Assembly: GCA_015039465.1 (NCBI GenBank)
Contig: MU130224.1
Location: 555,492 to 619,491, forward strand
Source: Phlegmacium glaucopus
Taxonomy: Eukaryota; Basidiomycota; Agaricomycetes; Agaricales; Cortinariaceae
Direction: 5' to 3'
DNA: 64,000 nt
Made by a program: the position numbers and the translations under genes. This document shows positions 48,536 to 60,219 of this stretch, piece after piece. The notes below the pieces were generated by a model, which saw only the letters and a program-made list of their open reading frames with translations, searched no databases and was not told the origin of the DNA. Within the stretch, counting starts at the first letter, position 1. Every line of letters begins with the position of its first letter.

Positions 48536-49248
48536 ATGGCCATTTATGTTTTTCTTTTGCTGTTGGCCACATTTCTTGTACCAAATGCCCATGCTAGTAT
48601 GAATGGGATGGACATGAGCATGGACGGAGCTATGGCTCTTTCGTCTGGCAACATGCGCTTTTTTCTTCACTTTACTCCAGGAGATCCCCTCTGGTTCCAA
48701 GGCTGGGTTCCTCAGAGCGGGGGTGCAATGGTTGGAGCTTGCATAGGACTTTTCATGCTTGCTTTAGTGGACAGATGGTTAGCGGCGATCAGAGCTATGG
48801 GAGAGGTTGTTTGGCGAAAGCAGTATGTCACGTCTGATACTTTATAGACATCCATTCTTAATTTGCTAATGAATACAATTAGAGCTGAGATGGCATATAT
48901 CAATGCACAGAACGCCGCTTCGAATTCGAAACTCCAAGCCTCCAAATCCAAAGTGTCCCTTCCTCGCCCTACTGTGGCTCGCACTATCACCCTTCGTACC
49001 ATTCCACCGTTTATACCGGCTCATGACATTATTAGAGGGATATTACATGCCGGTCAAGCTGCTCTGACGTTTGTATTTATGTTAACGGTGATGTAAGTCT
49101 TCCGTGTCGCACTCTTATGGCTGATGTGTTGATTTTTCTTTTACGTAGGACATATCAAGTCTCGTTTATCATTTCGATAGTTGTTGGTCTTGGAGTTGGT
49201 GAAGCGGTATTCGGACGGTACATTAGTAGTTCGAATTCATTTCATTAA
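48536..49248 (+). CDS. CTR-family copper transporter, 3 exons
   Basis: A high-affinity Cu(I) importer of the plasma or vacuolar membrane that works as a trimer. Exons 48536-48822, 48883-49092 and 49149-49248 give 597 nt and 198 aa. A hydrophobic leader (residues 1-20) is followed by the Met motif MNGMDMSMDG at 22-31, the extracellular copper ligand cluster. TM1 is VGACIGLFMLALVDRWLAAI. After a cytosolic loop, TM2 carries the MxxxM pore motif (MLTVM). TM3 has the packing motif GLGVG in SFIISIVVGLGVGEAVFG. The start is the ATG giving the leader; an upstream in-frame alternative would add 28 non-homologous residues. The downstream neighbour is a ferric reductase 186 bp away in the same orientation, whose products include Cu(I). 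The C-terminus after FGR is short and uncertain. Confidence 0.92.
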
Positions 49249-49434
49249 CGATACAACTTTGTAAATCTATCTTGTTCTCACGCCACGGATCCGCAGCATC
49301 GAAAAAAAAATTGTAAATGATCGTCGTAGCCGTAATGGCCGGTGTGACTGTCACCTTGTCACGACTTACATTTGCCAAAATTGTCACATCCTGTTATCTA
49401 ACCTTGGTCTCTTTCATCGTTGTACAAGACAGAC

Positions 49435-51727
49435 ATGGTTGACACTGGTACACCGCCAGTCATTCCGGCCGCTCTTCAGTTGTATAAGTGAGCCATATTT
49501 TTATTCGCTTCTATTCATCATTTAAACCAAGGTGCTTTCGCCTGCTAGCTCTTATGTGGTAGATCCACAATGGCAACGCAAGTTCTCTGTCATCTGGCCT
49601 AGCTTCTTAGCTTTCCTCGTTCTTCTTTCTCTTCCACATCTAATACGCTCGATTCGGAATGGTCGTGCTTATAATCCGTTACCGGGAATCTCAGAACATT
49701 GGAATAATGACAAGCAGGATTACACTGTTGCCGGCACAGGCCAAGCTTCTAGTTCACTGTCCAAGAACAATCGTCGCCGGGCATCTCTTCAGAATTTATC
49801 TGGTGCCCTTGGATCAGTCTTTTACTGGACAATTCCTGGACTCAACTTGAATGCCGGACAAAGTCCGTATTTTTCCTAGTCCCCTTACATGATCGTTGCA
49901 TTAACCATTCTTTAGTACTCATTCTCGTAGCCTACGCCGTCACAGTCATCATTTGCATCGTATCAGATGCCCAACTCATAGATAACTCTAATCGACCTGG
50001 TAAATTCCCAAATCATCGTCAACCATATTTTCGGCCTCACCAATAACTATTTGCCACAGGTTTCATTGCCCTGGCTCAATTTCCAGTCGTATTCCTGTTT
50101 TCTACCAAGAATTCTCTCGTTTCTTTGGTTCTTGGACCTGGCAATGGATACGAGAAACTCAACTTTATCCATCGCTGGTCTGGTCGAGTCATGTTTCTAG
50201 CTGCTGTTCTGCATGGATCTTTATGGATCCGAAACCATCTTCAGTACGGTATACCTATCCTTGGACAGCAAAAAGAAACCTCTGGTGTTGCAGCGCTGTC
50301 AGTTCTCAGCATTATCGTCATCTCCTCGATCAAACCAGTCAGAAGGATCTGCTACGAAATATTCTTCATCATACAGTGAGCTTGCAACCTATTCTTCTTC
50401 GCTCATTTTACATTTTTCTAATATGATTTCATTAGTTTCCTCGCCTTTGTGGCTTTCTTTATCACTATTTGTTACCACACTATTTACGCTTCGCCGTGGA
50501 TCTTCCCTCCGCTAGCTTTTTACGGTCTCGATATCTTGATGCGCATGTTCCGCCATAGAATCAAAGATGCCGTTCTAGTCCCAATAGACAATCAGATGAC
50601 ACTCGTTAGTACCCACTCTCCCCTTCGCATTAAATACCACTGAACAAAAAATTCCCAGATTCATGTCCCCTATTCGACGACATGCTGGATCGCTGGTCAA
50701 CATGTTCGCCTTCGTGTTTTCTTTTCCGGAAGAATTTTCGAATCGCACCCTTTAACCATCTTTTCAGCAACTCCGGACGTTTCATGTATAACTTCCATGC
50801 CTCAAGGGATCTCATTCGGAGTGCGTGTCGTTGGTGACTGGACTCGAGCATTGAACCGATATGCTTCTATGGCCGCTGCACAAACCAAAGGACTTACTGA
50901 GAAGGACCGGCTTGTAGAAGATGACCAATTTCCTTCTGAAGTGCCTGTTCAAGTCATGATAGATGGACCGTATGGAGGGTGTGGTGTGGATCTTGGGGAT
51001 CATGAAACTGTTCTGTTGTTTGCTGGAGGTTCTGGCATCACTTTTACTCTTGGTCTTCTTGATGATATCGTGGGTCGATGTACCAGGAAAGGAAGAAGTA
51101 ATGGAGAGCGGACTAGGAGGATCGAATTCGCGTGGTGTATTCGTTCCTTTGGTATGTTTTTTCTTCTTCGACGATACAAGGTCCCGTTTCCTAACGAATA
51201 TTTATATAGGTTGTATTGAATGGTTCTCATCCGCACTCATGGATATTGCTACCGCGGCAGCTGCATCATCAACTACATCCATGCCGATAGACCTTCATAT
51301 ATCCATCTACGTTACATGTTTATGTGACCCTGAAGCCGTACCCGCCATACCCAACTCCGACGTGACAATGATACGACCCTCAATATATCAAGTTCTCAAC
51401 GAGATCACTTCCTTCTCTCCTCCTCCTACTACCACCACCATCACCACGAAATCATCTTCACGTCCCATATCTCCAGCATCTAATGAAAATGGCGATGCTG
51501 CGTCCGACTTTGATATCGAAGAATCAGCCGCGAAATGTAGCAACCAGTTCGAAGGCGGTCGGAACAAGCTTTGTGAGATCCGAGAAGGTGGTGGTGTTGC
51601 TGTGTGTGCAAGTGGACCAGCATCATTGACGAGGGAAGCTGCGAATGCTGTTGCTAGGTTGCAGATGTCAGGGAGGGGTATGCGATTAGGAGGTATTGCT
51701 CTTCATACTGAGTTGTTCTCGCTTTAA
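49435..51727 (+). CDS. Ferric/cupric reductase transmembrane component (FRE family), 7 exons
   Basis: A plasma-membrane NADPH-dependent metalloreductase that reduces Fe(III)/Cu(II) outside the cell for uptake. Exons 49435-49487, 49549-49862, 49916-49999, 50060-50375, 50436-50604, 50659-51151 and 51210-51727 total 1947 nt and 648 aa in one frame. Two pairs of haem-ligand His 14 residues apart are visible: H188/H202 in IHRWSGRVMFLAAVLHGS and H256/H270 in HFLAFVAFFITICYH. The FAD motif HPLT is at about 342-345. The NADPH-binding DGPYGG is near 414 and FAGGSGITFTLG near 433-444. The protein ends GGIALHTELFSL, close to the family's usual ending. The exon 2 start at YNSYVVDPQW fixes the first acceptor. 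Part of the last exon and its 3' flank are duplicated at 55.4-56.5 kb. The gene is probably co-regulated with CTR by metal status; this is inferred from adjacency. Confidence 0.95.
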
Positions 51728-52202
51728 GGACAGTTTTTTGGTTGCGAGCGTAGCCTTTCGGTATCAGTAAAATTGTATACTTTGTATCACCCATGCACGA
51801 TATACGAAGAATGACCCCGGAAGTTGTGGTCGGCTGCCCCCGGCAGGCTGAGTTTAAAGCTCCGGCATGTGATTTGTGTCATTGATGATCACACTCATAT
51901 ACTCGTCGCTCGATTTATCAACGCATTGCGCATCGCCGCTTACGGTCACTCAGTGACTGTCTCAGATTATATGCGCTCTCAGTTCTTCCATCAGGCTACT
52001 GATATCGTATCGTTTACATGTCAGGCGACTTTTGCTTTTTCGCACCAAATATTATCACTGGAGCACCTACCTGTTACTAACGCTGGGACGACGTCGGGGA
52101 ACGTTCCGATCGGGGCGCCTAATGTCTCAATGAGGCAACTCCCAGTTCTCACGCATGGGCCTTCCACGCCCCGATAATCGATTCGTCTCAGATTGGTCCC
52201 TC

Positions 52203-52894
52203 ATGACTTCCATCGAAAGCTCCGAGTCAAAACCCAGAAAATCTGCGCTCTGTAAGTCTATAGCAATGGATCATCATCGACCGTGCCTGCATTGACATCT
52301 CGTTCACCGATTAGTCCGCGACCCATCAGCTGATGTGGTCTTTGAGTCCTCAGACAATGTGCTCTTCTACATTTATAGGAAGCATCTTGACGCTACCACT
52401 GCAGGGTTTGCGGCCCCATCCATGATACCGTGCGATCGCATCCCAGTCCCACTGACAGAATCAGCTGAAATTCTCGAAATTCTCTTCCAATTCGTTGAAC
52501 CTTGCTCCGGAATCAGGTCACTATCGACAGCCCTCAGTGATTGATATGGAGATTAAAACATTTTTTGCCCTCGCTGAAGCTGCTGAAAAGTATATCGTCT
52601 TCAGTGCAATGGGTACCTCTATCACCCGTATGTAGTGAGTACTTCTTGACTTTATTATCGCCAGAGACCCAACCTTTTTGCAGCCTTCCAGCGATACATG
52701 AGCTGTTTCCAATTGAAGTCCTGAACCACTGCGCGAAACACGGGTATGCGGAGCTCGCTGGCATCGCCGCTCACAAATCGCTTTCTCGTCCTCTCGATAA
52801 GATCGTTCAAGGGCTTACCCATCCAGGTCTTTTGGGGAAATGGGTCGGGTTTGTTTTCTTCAATCATAAAATCTTGCCCTTACATGAAGATTAG
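52203..52894 (+). pseudogene. BTB/POZ-domain protein, probably frameshifted
   Basis: The typical agaricomycete BTB family is recognisable: RDPSADVVFESSDNVLFYIY with RKHLDATTAGF (N-terminal BTB), VPLTESAEILEILFQFVEP, FFALAEAAEKYIVFSAM, and EVLNHCAKHGYAELAGIAAH after a second intron. Exon 1 is 52203-52251 and exon 2 starts at 52315. Between LFQFVEP and FFALAEAAEKY (about 52498-52540) the frame changes by one base without a plausible intron, so I call it broken. Downstream the family's usual arginine/tryptophan tail is short and ends at 52894. This segment is missing from the duplicated block at 55.4-56.6 kb. Confidence 0.72.
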
Positions 52895-53600
52895 TTGCTC
52901 TACTACAACCATTGGCTTCAGCTTGCGCAGTTTGTGCAAAGCGAGCTCCCCAACAATGGGTGCATGAAGCTAGCTAGTATCAAAATTAATTATTTGACAA
53001 AAACTATGTCAGATATTTCATTTGCGAGCGATAGCGTTTGCTCCTCCGGCACTGCTACATGCACCCTATCAAGCTATTGTTCGTGCGGACGACGGGATCT
53101 TCTTTCTTCAATTATCCAGAAGAAGATGCCACTACCAGCATTCAGTTTGTAAAACTGTACTGAATATTATATCTGGTCAATATAGTCGATCAATCTTGCT
53201 GTGACCTGAACAACACTTCCAAAAATCAACCTCGAATGGTTGTTCTTTATTATAGGCCAAGTCAAAATATACTATCGCAACCCAGCGGCCCCGTTGCGTA
53301 TCAGTAGAAAGTAAGTAGACATTCACTTTTTAGATAGATATTAATACTCACTACTACCATCATCAGCAAATCTGGGGTTTTCTATGGGTGCCGTGGAACA
53401 GATCTTCGGGAATCCGGAGCAATATGAGCCCTTTATTGGACTTGCCAAGGGATGACTGATGAACTGAAGATCGCAAAAGGTTCAAACTTTCAACCGCTTT
53501 AGAGAACTGGGAGTAGCACAAAAGTCTTTTGTTAGGAAGTTGAACGGGTGCATGATAAATTTAGATAAGATGCTCCCCTATATTTTATTCCTGTAATAAC
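52895..53600. other. Tail of the BTB-containing segment
   Basis: Short frames only. Some words (for example CSSGTATCTLSSYCSCGRRD at about 53040) do not form a recognisable domain. The segment ends near 53600, where homology to 56475 resumes. Confidence 0.45.
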
Positions 53601-53800
53601 TTGTTATCGACGAAGCCAGCGAGAGCTGGTTTTATTTATACGCGCTATAAAGCCTTGCACCTATAATTACACTTCCAGACAAGCATATATTCCTGACATT
53701 AATTCCCACCAATACGTAGCGTCCACAATACGCTAATCAAAGGATTATGGCACTGGAATCATGTATCTTTTCAATTGATTTTGACCACAACTACAACTGC

Positions 53801-54598
53801 CATTTTACACCGAAGGAGGGGTGTTGAAGCAATGTCTTCTGTAGTACTGGAAGGCCATGAAGAAGAGCGATTTCGTAAGGTACTTTTTGATATGATAATA
53901 GTGGACGACCATTTTAACTCGCTTAAGATAGTGGCTGAGGAAAGGTTTGTCTTGAGTTTCGCAATCTGTCGACGATGGTAATTCAAGACTACGGGTCGAG
54001 AACCGTTCGCCAGGTGAGATTTGGTATCGATTGCCAACTGGGACATTCGATGGTGAAGGCGATGGCGATAGCGATTTGTCAAGACCAAGTTCATGCACAG
54101 AGCTGTTACCGCAATAAAGAATTGAGCTTGAACTTGAACTGTCAACATTACTTTGACAAAGTTCATGGAAAGGGTCTTCAGTGAACATTAACAGAGTTTC
54201 TTGAAGGAATACATCCGATAATTTGTGCTAGTGACAAGCAACGATTGGTCAAAGTCTTCAGATTCAGAAGAGCAGTCATAGGCAGAGGAAGAAGAATGGA
54301 TGTGGATGTCGTCGAAACTCATGAATAGAATCCGATAGATCACTGATATCATCTTGTTGTGCTTCTGAAGGAAGATGATGCCCAGTCCGAGCCTAAACAG
54401 TCCACTACCGTCTTTTCTCATCAAGCCAGAAATCCCAAGTCCAGAACAGCGAGGTAAAAACTTGGATGGTGACTGAAGAGTAGTGACAGAACGAGGGGCT
54501 GAAGAAGACAGCAAGGTATCCAGAGACTCAGAAACATTAGATTCATCTTCAACTGAGGTGTCGCTCACAAGAGAAAGCTTGATGAAGTTTAGAGCCAA
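53801..54598 (-). CDS. Ser-rich hypothetical protein (uncertain)
   Basis: Two successive minus-strand frames meet at 54188: an upstream part (from 54598) with clusters such as SESLDTLLSSSAPRS and HIHSSSSAYDCSSESEDFD, and a downstream part with SNVDSSSSSSILY and SLSPSPSPSNVP. They could be exons of one Ser-rich, low-complexity protein joined by a short intron. I know no family for it and the composition alone is weak evidence. Confidence 0.35.
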
Positions 54599-54599
54599 G

Positions 54600-55414
54600 A
54601 TATCGTCATCGGAATCGCTTGGAAGATAATGTGGTTTAGAGGCGATTGAACTGATTACGAGTCCTATTTATAGGGCTCGTTCTTTTATCCTCTGGACCCA
54701 GCCAAAATTTGCGCCATGTTACGGTTAAATAGCCGGCAACTCCCGTAGCAGCCTTCTATTTCCGTCTTCATCGGCAACCTTCTTCGCCCTATTCGTTTTT
54801 CTACTACTTCGACCCGCTTTTCAGAATGATTGAGATATTCAAGCTGCGGTAGCTCACATTGCCGACTCTGGAGTGTTTCCGAGGCAAGGGAGAATTTGGT
54901 GTAATAAACTGATTCCATTTATGTCACTGTCTGTATGTAACAGTGTAAAATTAAGCTACATTTTTATTCAGGCTTGATGTGTTATAAATAAAAATTAGGA
55001 CTTGTATATGCCATGTGAGCAATGGCCCACAAAACAGGTGGTGCTGCTAGTGGCTGACTTGAAATCGAGAGGTAAGACGGATGGATCATGGAAGAATGCA
55101 GTACTCTGTCCCAAGCCCTCCAAGCTCGGTGGACGCTCGGTGTCCTGAGATGATAGTCTAGTTGTAGCAGCCTCAAGCAATGGTGGATTCTTATCGGCTA
55201 TCGGAACCTGTTGTCAAAAAACAGGTGATCAGCAGAACACATCATCCAACTATTCACCTCTCGAAATATATCAAGCAACGGCGGCTTCGGCGGCTCCCCA
55301 ACAGGACTAGGACACATTTCTCCAGAAGGATCTTGAACCTGATGTGCTCCCAACAGAGACGTTTCGGCCATTTTCACAAAAGCGGGTGAGGAAAAGAGTA
55401 GAGGTATGTTTTGT
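54600..55414. other. Intergenic stretch with dispersed palindrome
   Basis: Contains the second copy of the GAGTCCTATTTATAGG palindrome with its attcttttat-like flank (54659-54690). No gene is recognised. Confidence 0.5.
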
Positions 55415-56585
55415 TTTCCTTCGATGATACAGGTCCCGTTTTCTAACAAATATTTATATAGGTTGTATTGAATGGTTCTCATCCGCACTCATGGATATTG
55501 CTACAGCGGCAGCTGCATCATCAACCACATCCATGCCAATAGACCTTCACATATCCATCTACGTTATATGTTTATGCAACCCTGAAGCCGTACCCGCCAT
55601 ACCCAACTCTGACGTGACCATGATACGACCCTCAATATATCGAGTTCTCAACGAAATCACTTCCTTCTCTCCTCTTCCACTACCACCAACACCTCCACGA
55701 AATCATCTTCACGTCCCATATCCAGATATCCTCAGCATCTAATGAAAAAGGCGATGCTGCGTCCGACTTTGATATCGAAGAATCAGCTGCGGAATGTAGT
55801 GACCAGTTCGAAGGCGGTCGTAACAAGCTTTCTGAGATCCGAGAAGGTGGTGGTGTTGCTGTGTGTGCAAGTGGACCAGTATCATTGACGAGGGAAGCTG
55901 CGAATGCTGTTGCTAGGTTGCAGACTCGGATGTCAGGGAGAGGCATGCGATTTGGAGGGTATTGCTCTTCATACTGAGTTGTCCTCGCTTTAAAGACAGT
56001 TTTTGATTTGCGAGCGTAGCTTTTCGGTAGTGTATATCTTGTATGACCCATGCACGAAGAATGACACAAAGTTGTGGTTCCCCAGTTGGCTGAGCTTAAA
56101 GCTCCGGCATGTGATTTGGTAGCGCATCATTGAGTTTACAGCTCAATCTTCACTGGGCTTGGTACTCAGTGATCTGTCTACTCGCCATCGAAAAAAAGGA
56201 TTTTATGCGGTAAATTTTCAGGATCACACTCATCATATACTTCTATTATATTGCTCTTGGCAGCTCTCTGTCTCAGATTAGATGCAGCTCTCGCCGGTTC
56301 TTCCATCAGGCTACTGATATCGTATCGTTTACATGTCAGACGATTTTTGCTTTTTCGCACCAAATATTGTCAGTGGAACACCTACCTGTTGCTAACGCTG
56401 GGACGACGCCGGGGAACGTTCCGATTTGGGCGCCTAATGTCTCAATGGAGGCAACTCCCAGTTCTCACGCATGGTCTTGATAATCGACGGAGCCAGCGGG
56501 AACTGGTTTTATTTATATGCACTCTAAAGCCTTGCCCCTATAATTACACAGACAAGCATAGATTCCTGACATTGATTCCCACCAA
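55415..56585 (+). pseudogene. Partial duplicate of the FRE 3' exon and downstream flank
   Basis: The segment 55415-56470 is homologous to 51170-52165: the acceptor tatatag, EWFSSALMDIATAAAASSTT and DLHISIYVICLCNPEAVPAI of the last FRE exon, then the gene's 3' flank. A frameshift after TSFSPL (about 55675) disrupts the exon. Without the first six exons it is a dead fragment. From about 56475 to 56585 it resumes homology at 53600-53690, skipping the BTB segment. Confidence 0.88.
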
Positions 56586-56639
56586 CCTCCACACCCATCG
56601 AATACCCCCAGTTAGCCCAGCACAGAAACGCTGTTTTGG

Positions 56640-57024
56640 GGGCACTGATTCCATTGCCTGTTGAAGCAACTTGTCAAGTCCTTTATCCCTCATTGCTTTC
56701 TATCGAGAGAAAACGCGAAGGGTGAACAAGCAAAGTTCAAGAGGAAAGGGGTACGTGCATACCTGGGCACAAGGTCTATAAGACACCCATATCTTCAAGT
56801 TCCCGCATAAGTTCTCTTGCAACTCCTCGGCCTTTCTGTTGGAATACTCCGCACACGCCCTCGGCAGATGAAGATGTGGACACTGCTGGTTCCAAATATC
56901 CTTCAAACCAAGAATTAAAGCAACTGTCGTAAGTTTGCTTCAGTGGTGTGCGTCTGTGACATTCACCGACGTTGCGCAAAGTAGTTCGATAAACCAATCT
57001 TAATTTATAATAACCTCTCCTCAT
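56640..57024 (-). pseudogene. MDM35/TRIAP1-like relic, minus-strand copy
   Basis: Minus-strand translation shows TPLKQTYDSCFNSWFEGYLE preceded by ECHRR, AEYSNRKAEELQEN and, in a second exon past an intron ending ctctcgatag, AMRDKGLDKLLQQA. This matches the small twin-CX9C partner of Ups1. The first CX9C is disturbed (CHRRTPLKQTYDSC), one extra G after SSAEG shifts the frame, and the second Cys pair has spacing 11 instead of 9. It is better preserved than the copy at 44.5 kb but still looks dead. Confidence 0.72.
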
Positions 57025-57183
57025 ATCTCAAAAAGTACGAACAATATACAAATACAAAAAGCTTGAAAACAAATTTTGTGGTAAATTTCTCCTTCGAGTT
57101 GTTATTTAAAATCTGCTCTCTTGTCACGAATAATCATGCTGAAGTAGAGGACACTTCGGTAGTACCCCTACCTTATATCATTC

Positions 57184-57749
57184 TCATTGCGTTGCTCCAA
57201 AACTTTCTTCTTCCAGTTGCAGTTCTCGACTGACCTGCATTAAATCACATGCTCTGCACCAGAATACCGCGCAAAAGTCACCAACAGCGTTGCCTCGGAT
57301 GCTGTAACGTTCACGAATGTTCTTGCGGGTGGAAAGCTAAAAAAAATTCGTCAGAAGGGTAAAGAGAGGGAAAATGAAACTGGAATAGAAATCCTTACTT
57401 GGTAGACCCAGGTCCCTTGGAGCAAACCTCCAGTGATGAACTTCTCACGCTGTGGATCTGGGATGCCTTGTATACTGAGATGTTCAAGGCGCCTCTGATT
57501 TTGCACATTAACGAGACGGGGATAACAGTATGCAACGCAACCTGCAGAGGTTCGGTGAGAAATTGACGTATCTTCAGTGACTCAGGAAGAACTGACACTT
57601 GTTGAAACCTTCACAACTGCTAAGTAACCCAAAACTCCAAGGTCGTTTACCCTCAGAATCCAAAGGCAAGTTGAGCACGTTCCTGTTACCAGGTGTGGGA
57701 AGGGTCATCTCTGCGACTGGCACAGGCTGAGTGGAGTGTGTACCCTGAT
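57184..57749 (-). CDS. PLAC8-family Cys-rich membrane protein
   Basis: A PLAC8 (DUF614) protein; fungal and plant members are linked to cell size, cadmium resistance or calcium/metal handling at membranes. Exons 57708-57597, 57541-57399 and 57336-57184 give 135 codons in frame from the ATG at 57708. The open frame continues upstream to an acceptor-like tatcag at 57745, so a first exon further right is likely and the true start is unknown. Motifs are GNRNVLNLPLDSEGKRPWSF, the family's N-terminal signature; CCVAYCYP, the first Cys-rich segment; RRLEHLSIQGIPDP; and RERYSIRGNAVGDFCAVFWC with ACDLMQVSRELQLEE, the second segment. The usual CPC is replaced by CYP. The donor GTCAGT of the first intron is the only one that gives this frame. 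Confidence 0.88.
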
Positions 57750-60173
57750 AGTCAAATACAGAGTCAATACCGAAATAAAAGTAGTATGCTTAATTTTATA
57801 GCTACCCTCTCATTAAAGGAAGCCATTGAGAGTGCTAGCGTCTGTGGTCTAGTAGTTACAAGGGAACTTGAAGAGGACCGAAATTCACATACTGACTTGT
57901 ATAAATACAGTAAGTTCTCATACTGCATAGCCCCAGGACCTGGTCATCGGGTTATGCCTTAATTATAGCCTATCACGCGATAAGGTACGAATGAAAGGCT
58001 AGGGTGCGGCTGGGTGCGGTCTTTGAATAAGCGACGACAGTCTGGGAACTCACTAATGAGGTAGTTGATAATACGATTCACGGTTGGCCAGCGTGGGTCT
58101 AGTGCCTTGCAAACGAGTGAGTAAAACGGTACAGTATGTTATCCTATTGTGCTTACTAATCATTCCTAATCCGGAAGAACTTTTTCTGATGCTCGAAAAT
58201 ATTCAACAGGAGCTGCCTTCCACTCTTTTCCTTTATCTAAAACTGCTCTCTCATTTAAATACCAACCATCCTTATAAAAACCTTTTACTGTACCATTTCA
58301 ATTAGTTCATCCGTCATGCATCACAGAGCCTTTGGTTGTGGACAAAATTGAGTGTTTGTCCCTGGTCACATTGGGAGTGGCCAATGGTCAAAAAAAATAT
58401 CAAAAGTTCAAAATTCAAATTGAGTACTTACAAGGAGATGAAGCCTGATAGAATCTGGACAAATTTTTACCTTGGCCGAAATTTTGAATATGTCACAGGT
58501 CACTATGCCCTTGGACAGAGATACAAATTCATCCAACATGTCCCAGGTCACACCCCTGGATGAACTAATTGAAATGGTACAGTAATTAAGACAACATGCA
58601 GCGGTGTGATGTGCTGGCTTGGCCTCTGCCGGAATCCAGTGGACTTCACTGGACTCCACTGGACTCCAGTCCAGGATTTTTCAGTGTGACATGGGCCAAA
58701 TTTGTGAGTCCAGTCTGCTGAAGTCCAGTGGAGTCTGGTAAAATCCACTGGAGTCTTACCAGACTTATTCCACCAGACTCTGGCAGACTCCACCACCATT
58801 TCAACATATGGCCTCAAATGCAAACAAATATAAAAATATAGTCTTGGCAGGCACACTGTATTTATATTTAGTTATCATCCAAGAAAGGCAACTCTAAGTC
58901 TCTAAATGATACAACTCAAATTTGGACTTAAGTTTGTTTAATATAGCCCTTTCTCAATAAGGAAAGAAGCTATTAATAGATTTTAAATAGATTTAGGGTC
59001 CTAAGAAGATCCTCTATCATTCTATTCAATATTTCCTCTTTTGGAAATTTTTCCCATAGGCCAAATCCCATTTAATGCCATGTTTAAAAATGTATTTTGC
59101 ATTTTTCTCAATAAGAAAAGAAGCTATTAATAGACTTTCAACAGATTCAGGGTCCTAAAAGGATGATCTATCATTGAGTCTAGTGGAGTCTGGTGGAGTC
59201 CACTGGATTCCAGTGGAGTATGTGGGGGACTGTAAAGTACAGTAATATTCAACCATGGAGTGTTCCCACTGGGCTCATGCTAGATGACTATTCAACTACA
59301 GAGGATGTTCAATGAGCTGATAGATAGAAGACAAATATTCAACAATGGAGGGTGTCCAATGAGCTCACATTGGTTGAATGTTTAACTATGGAAGATTCCT
59401 GATGAGCTGAAAGGAGTGTAATATTCTACTGCGAGGATGTACCACAATCAACACACCCCCCGAATGGAGAAGTTGTGAGACACGACACACCGTCCTTCGG
59501 CTGCCTCACGGCAGCCGGAGTTCTAACTACCTAACCACCTACCCAAGACTGCGCTACCATGCAAAAAGGATATATACCTGATCCCTAAGCCTACCACTAA
59601 CCTGAGAAAAAATTACTAACATGAACCCCTAACGCTAACCATGATCCTAACCAAATTACTAGGCCAACCCAAACCCCAGCGGCACCTAACCGGCAGACTG
59701 GCCGGAGTATCAAAAATAAGTCGATGGCAAGCTATGGCATCCAATTTGATGGGAGATCAGCACTTTGTGCCTGAGTGTGCGTGTCAATTGTGGTCACTCC
59801 CGTTCTACTGCCATGGGTGTCCTATGAGTGCATTAGAGTTTAATATTCAACCACAGAGTGTGCTCAATGAGCTCATGCTAGATTAAGAGGTCTTTACACT
59901 CCCCCACAAGATCTGATCAGAACTGATCAGAATCTGACCAACCACCTTGCCAGCCAAATTGGCAGGTAATAGGACAAATTTTTCTGATCAGACTCATCAA
60001 TTCTGATCAGATGCTCAGAATCTGACCACTCATTTTTCTGAGTGAAATCCGATGAGTTCTGATCAGACTTGAAATTTTAAGAAAATGGTTTTTATAATAT
60101 ACAAGTATTTGATAGCAATATGGTGTTGCTATCAAAATCATGTATTTTGTTCAGTGTGCGGGGTGAGGTCATG
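57750..60173. repeat. Repeat mosaic right of the gene island
   Basis: Contents in order: a block of CCACTGGA / TCCAGT words (58620-58800, echoed at 59178-59220); R-repeat copies (58950-59020 and 59090-59170); a degenerate tandem repeat of about 60 bp with tattcaac and caatgagctca (59245-59430, one more unit at 59840-59885), split by 59440-59835; and a GATCAGA-rich block (59905-60080). No gene is supported; an 81-codon frame at 59641 is not convincing. Confidence 0.65.
59505..59524. repeat. Perfect short hairpin
   Basis: CGGCTGCC and GGCAGCCG form an 8-bp perfect stem around a TCAC loop, inside the 59440-59835 insert. Possible structural or terminal signal; function unknown. Confidence 0.45.
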
Positions 60174-60219
60174 TTATAAATCATTGTTTGTGTTGTTATA
60201 TAACACCAACCAGAGAGCA

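Noticed and set aside
50963..51200. Alternative first-exon frame running into the last FRE exon
   Set aside because: The frame upstream of 51210 is out of phase with the NADPH-binding motif; joining exon 6 (to 51151) to 51210 gives the family sequence.
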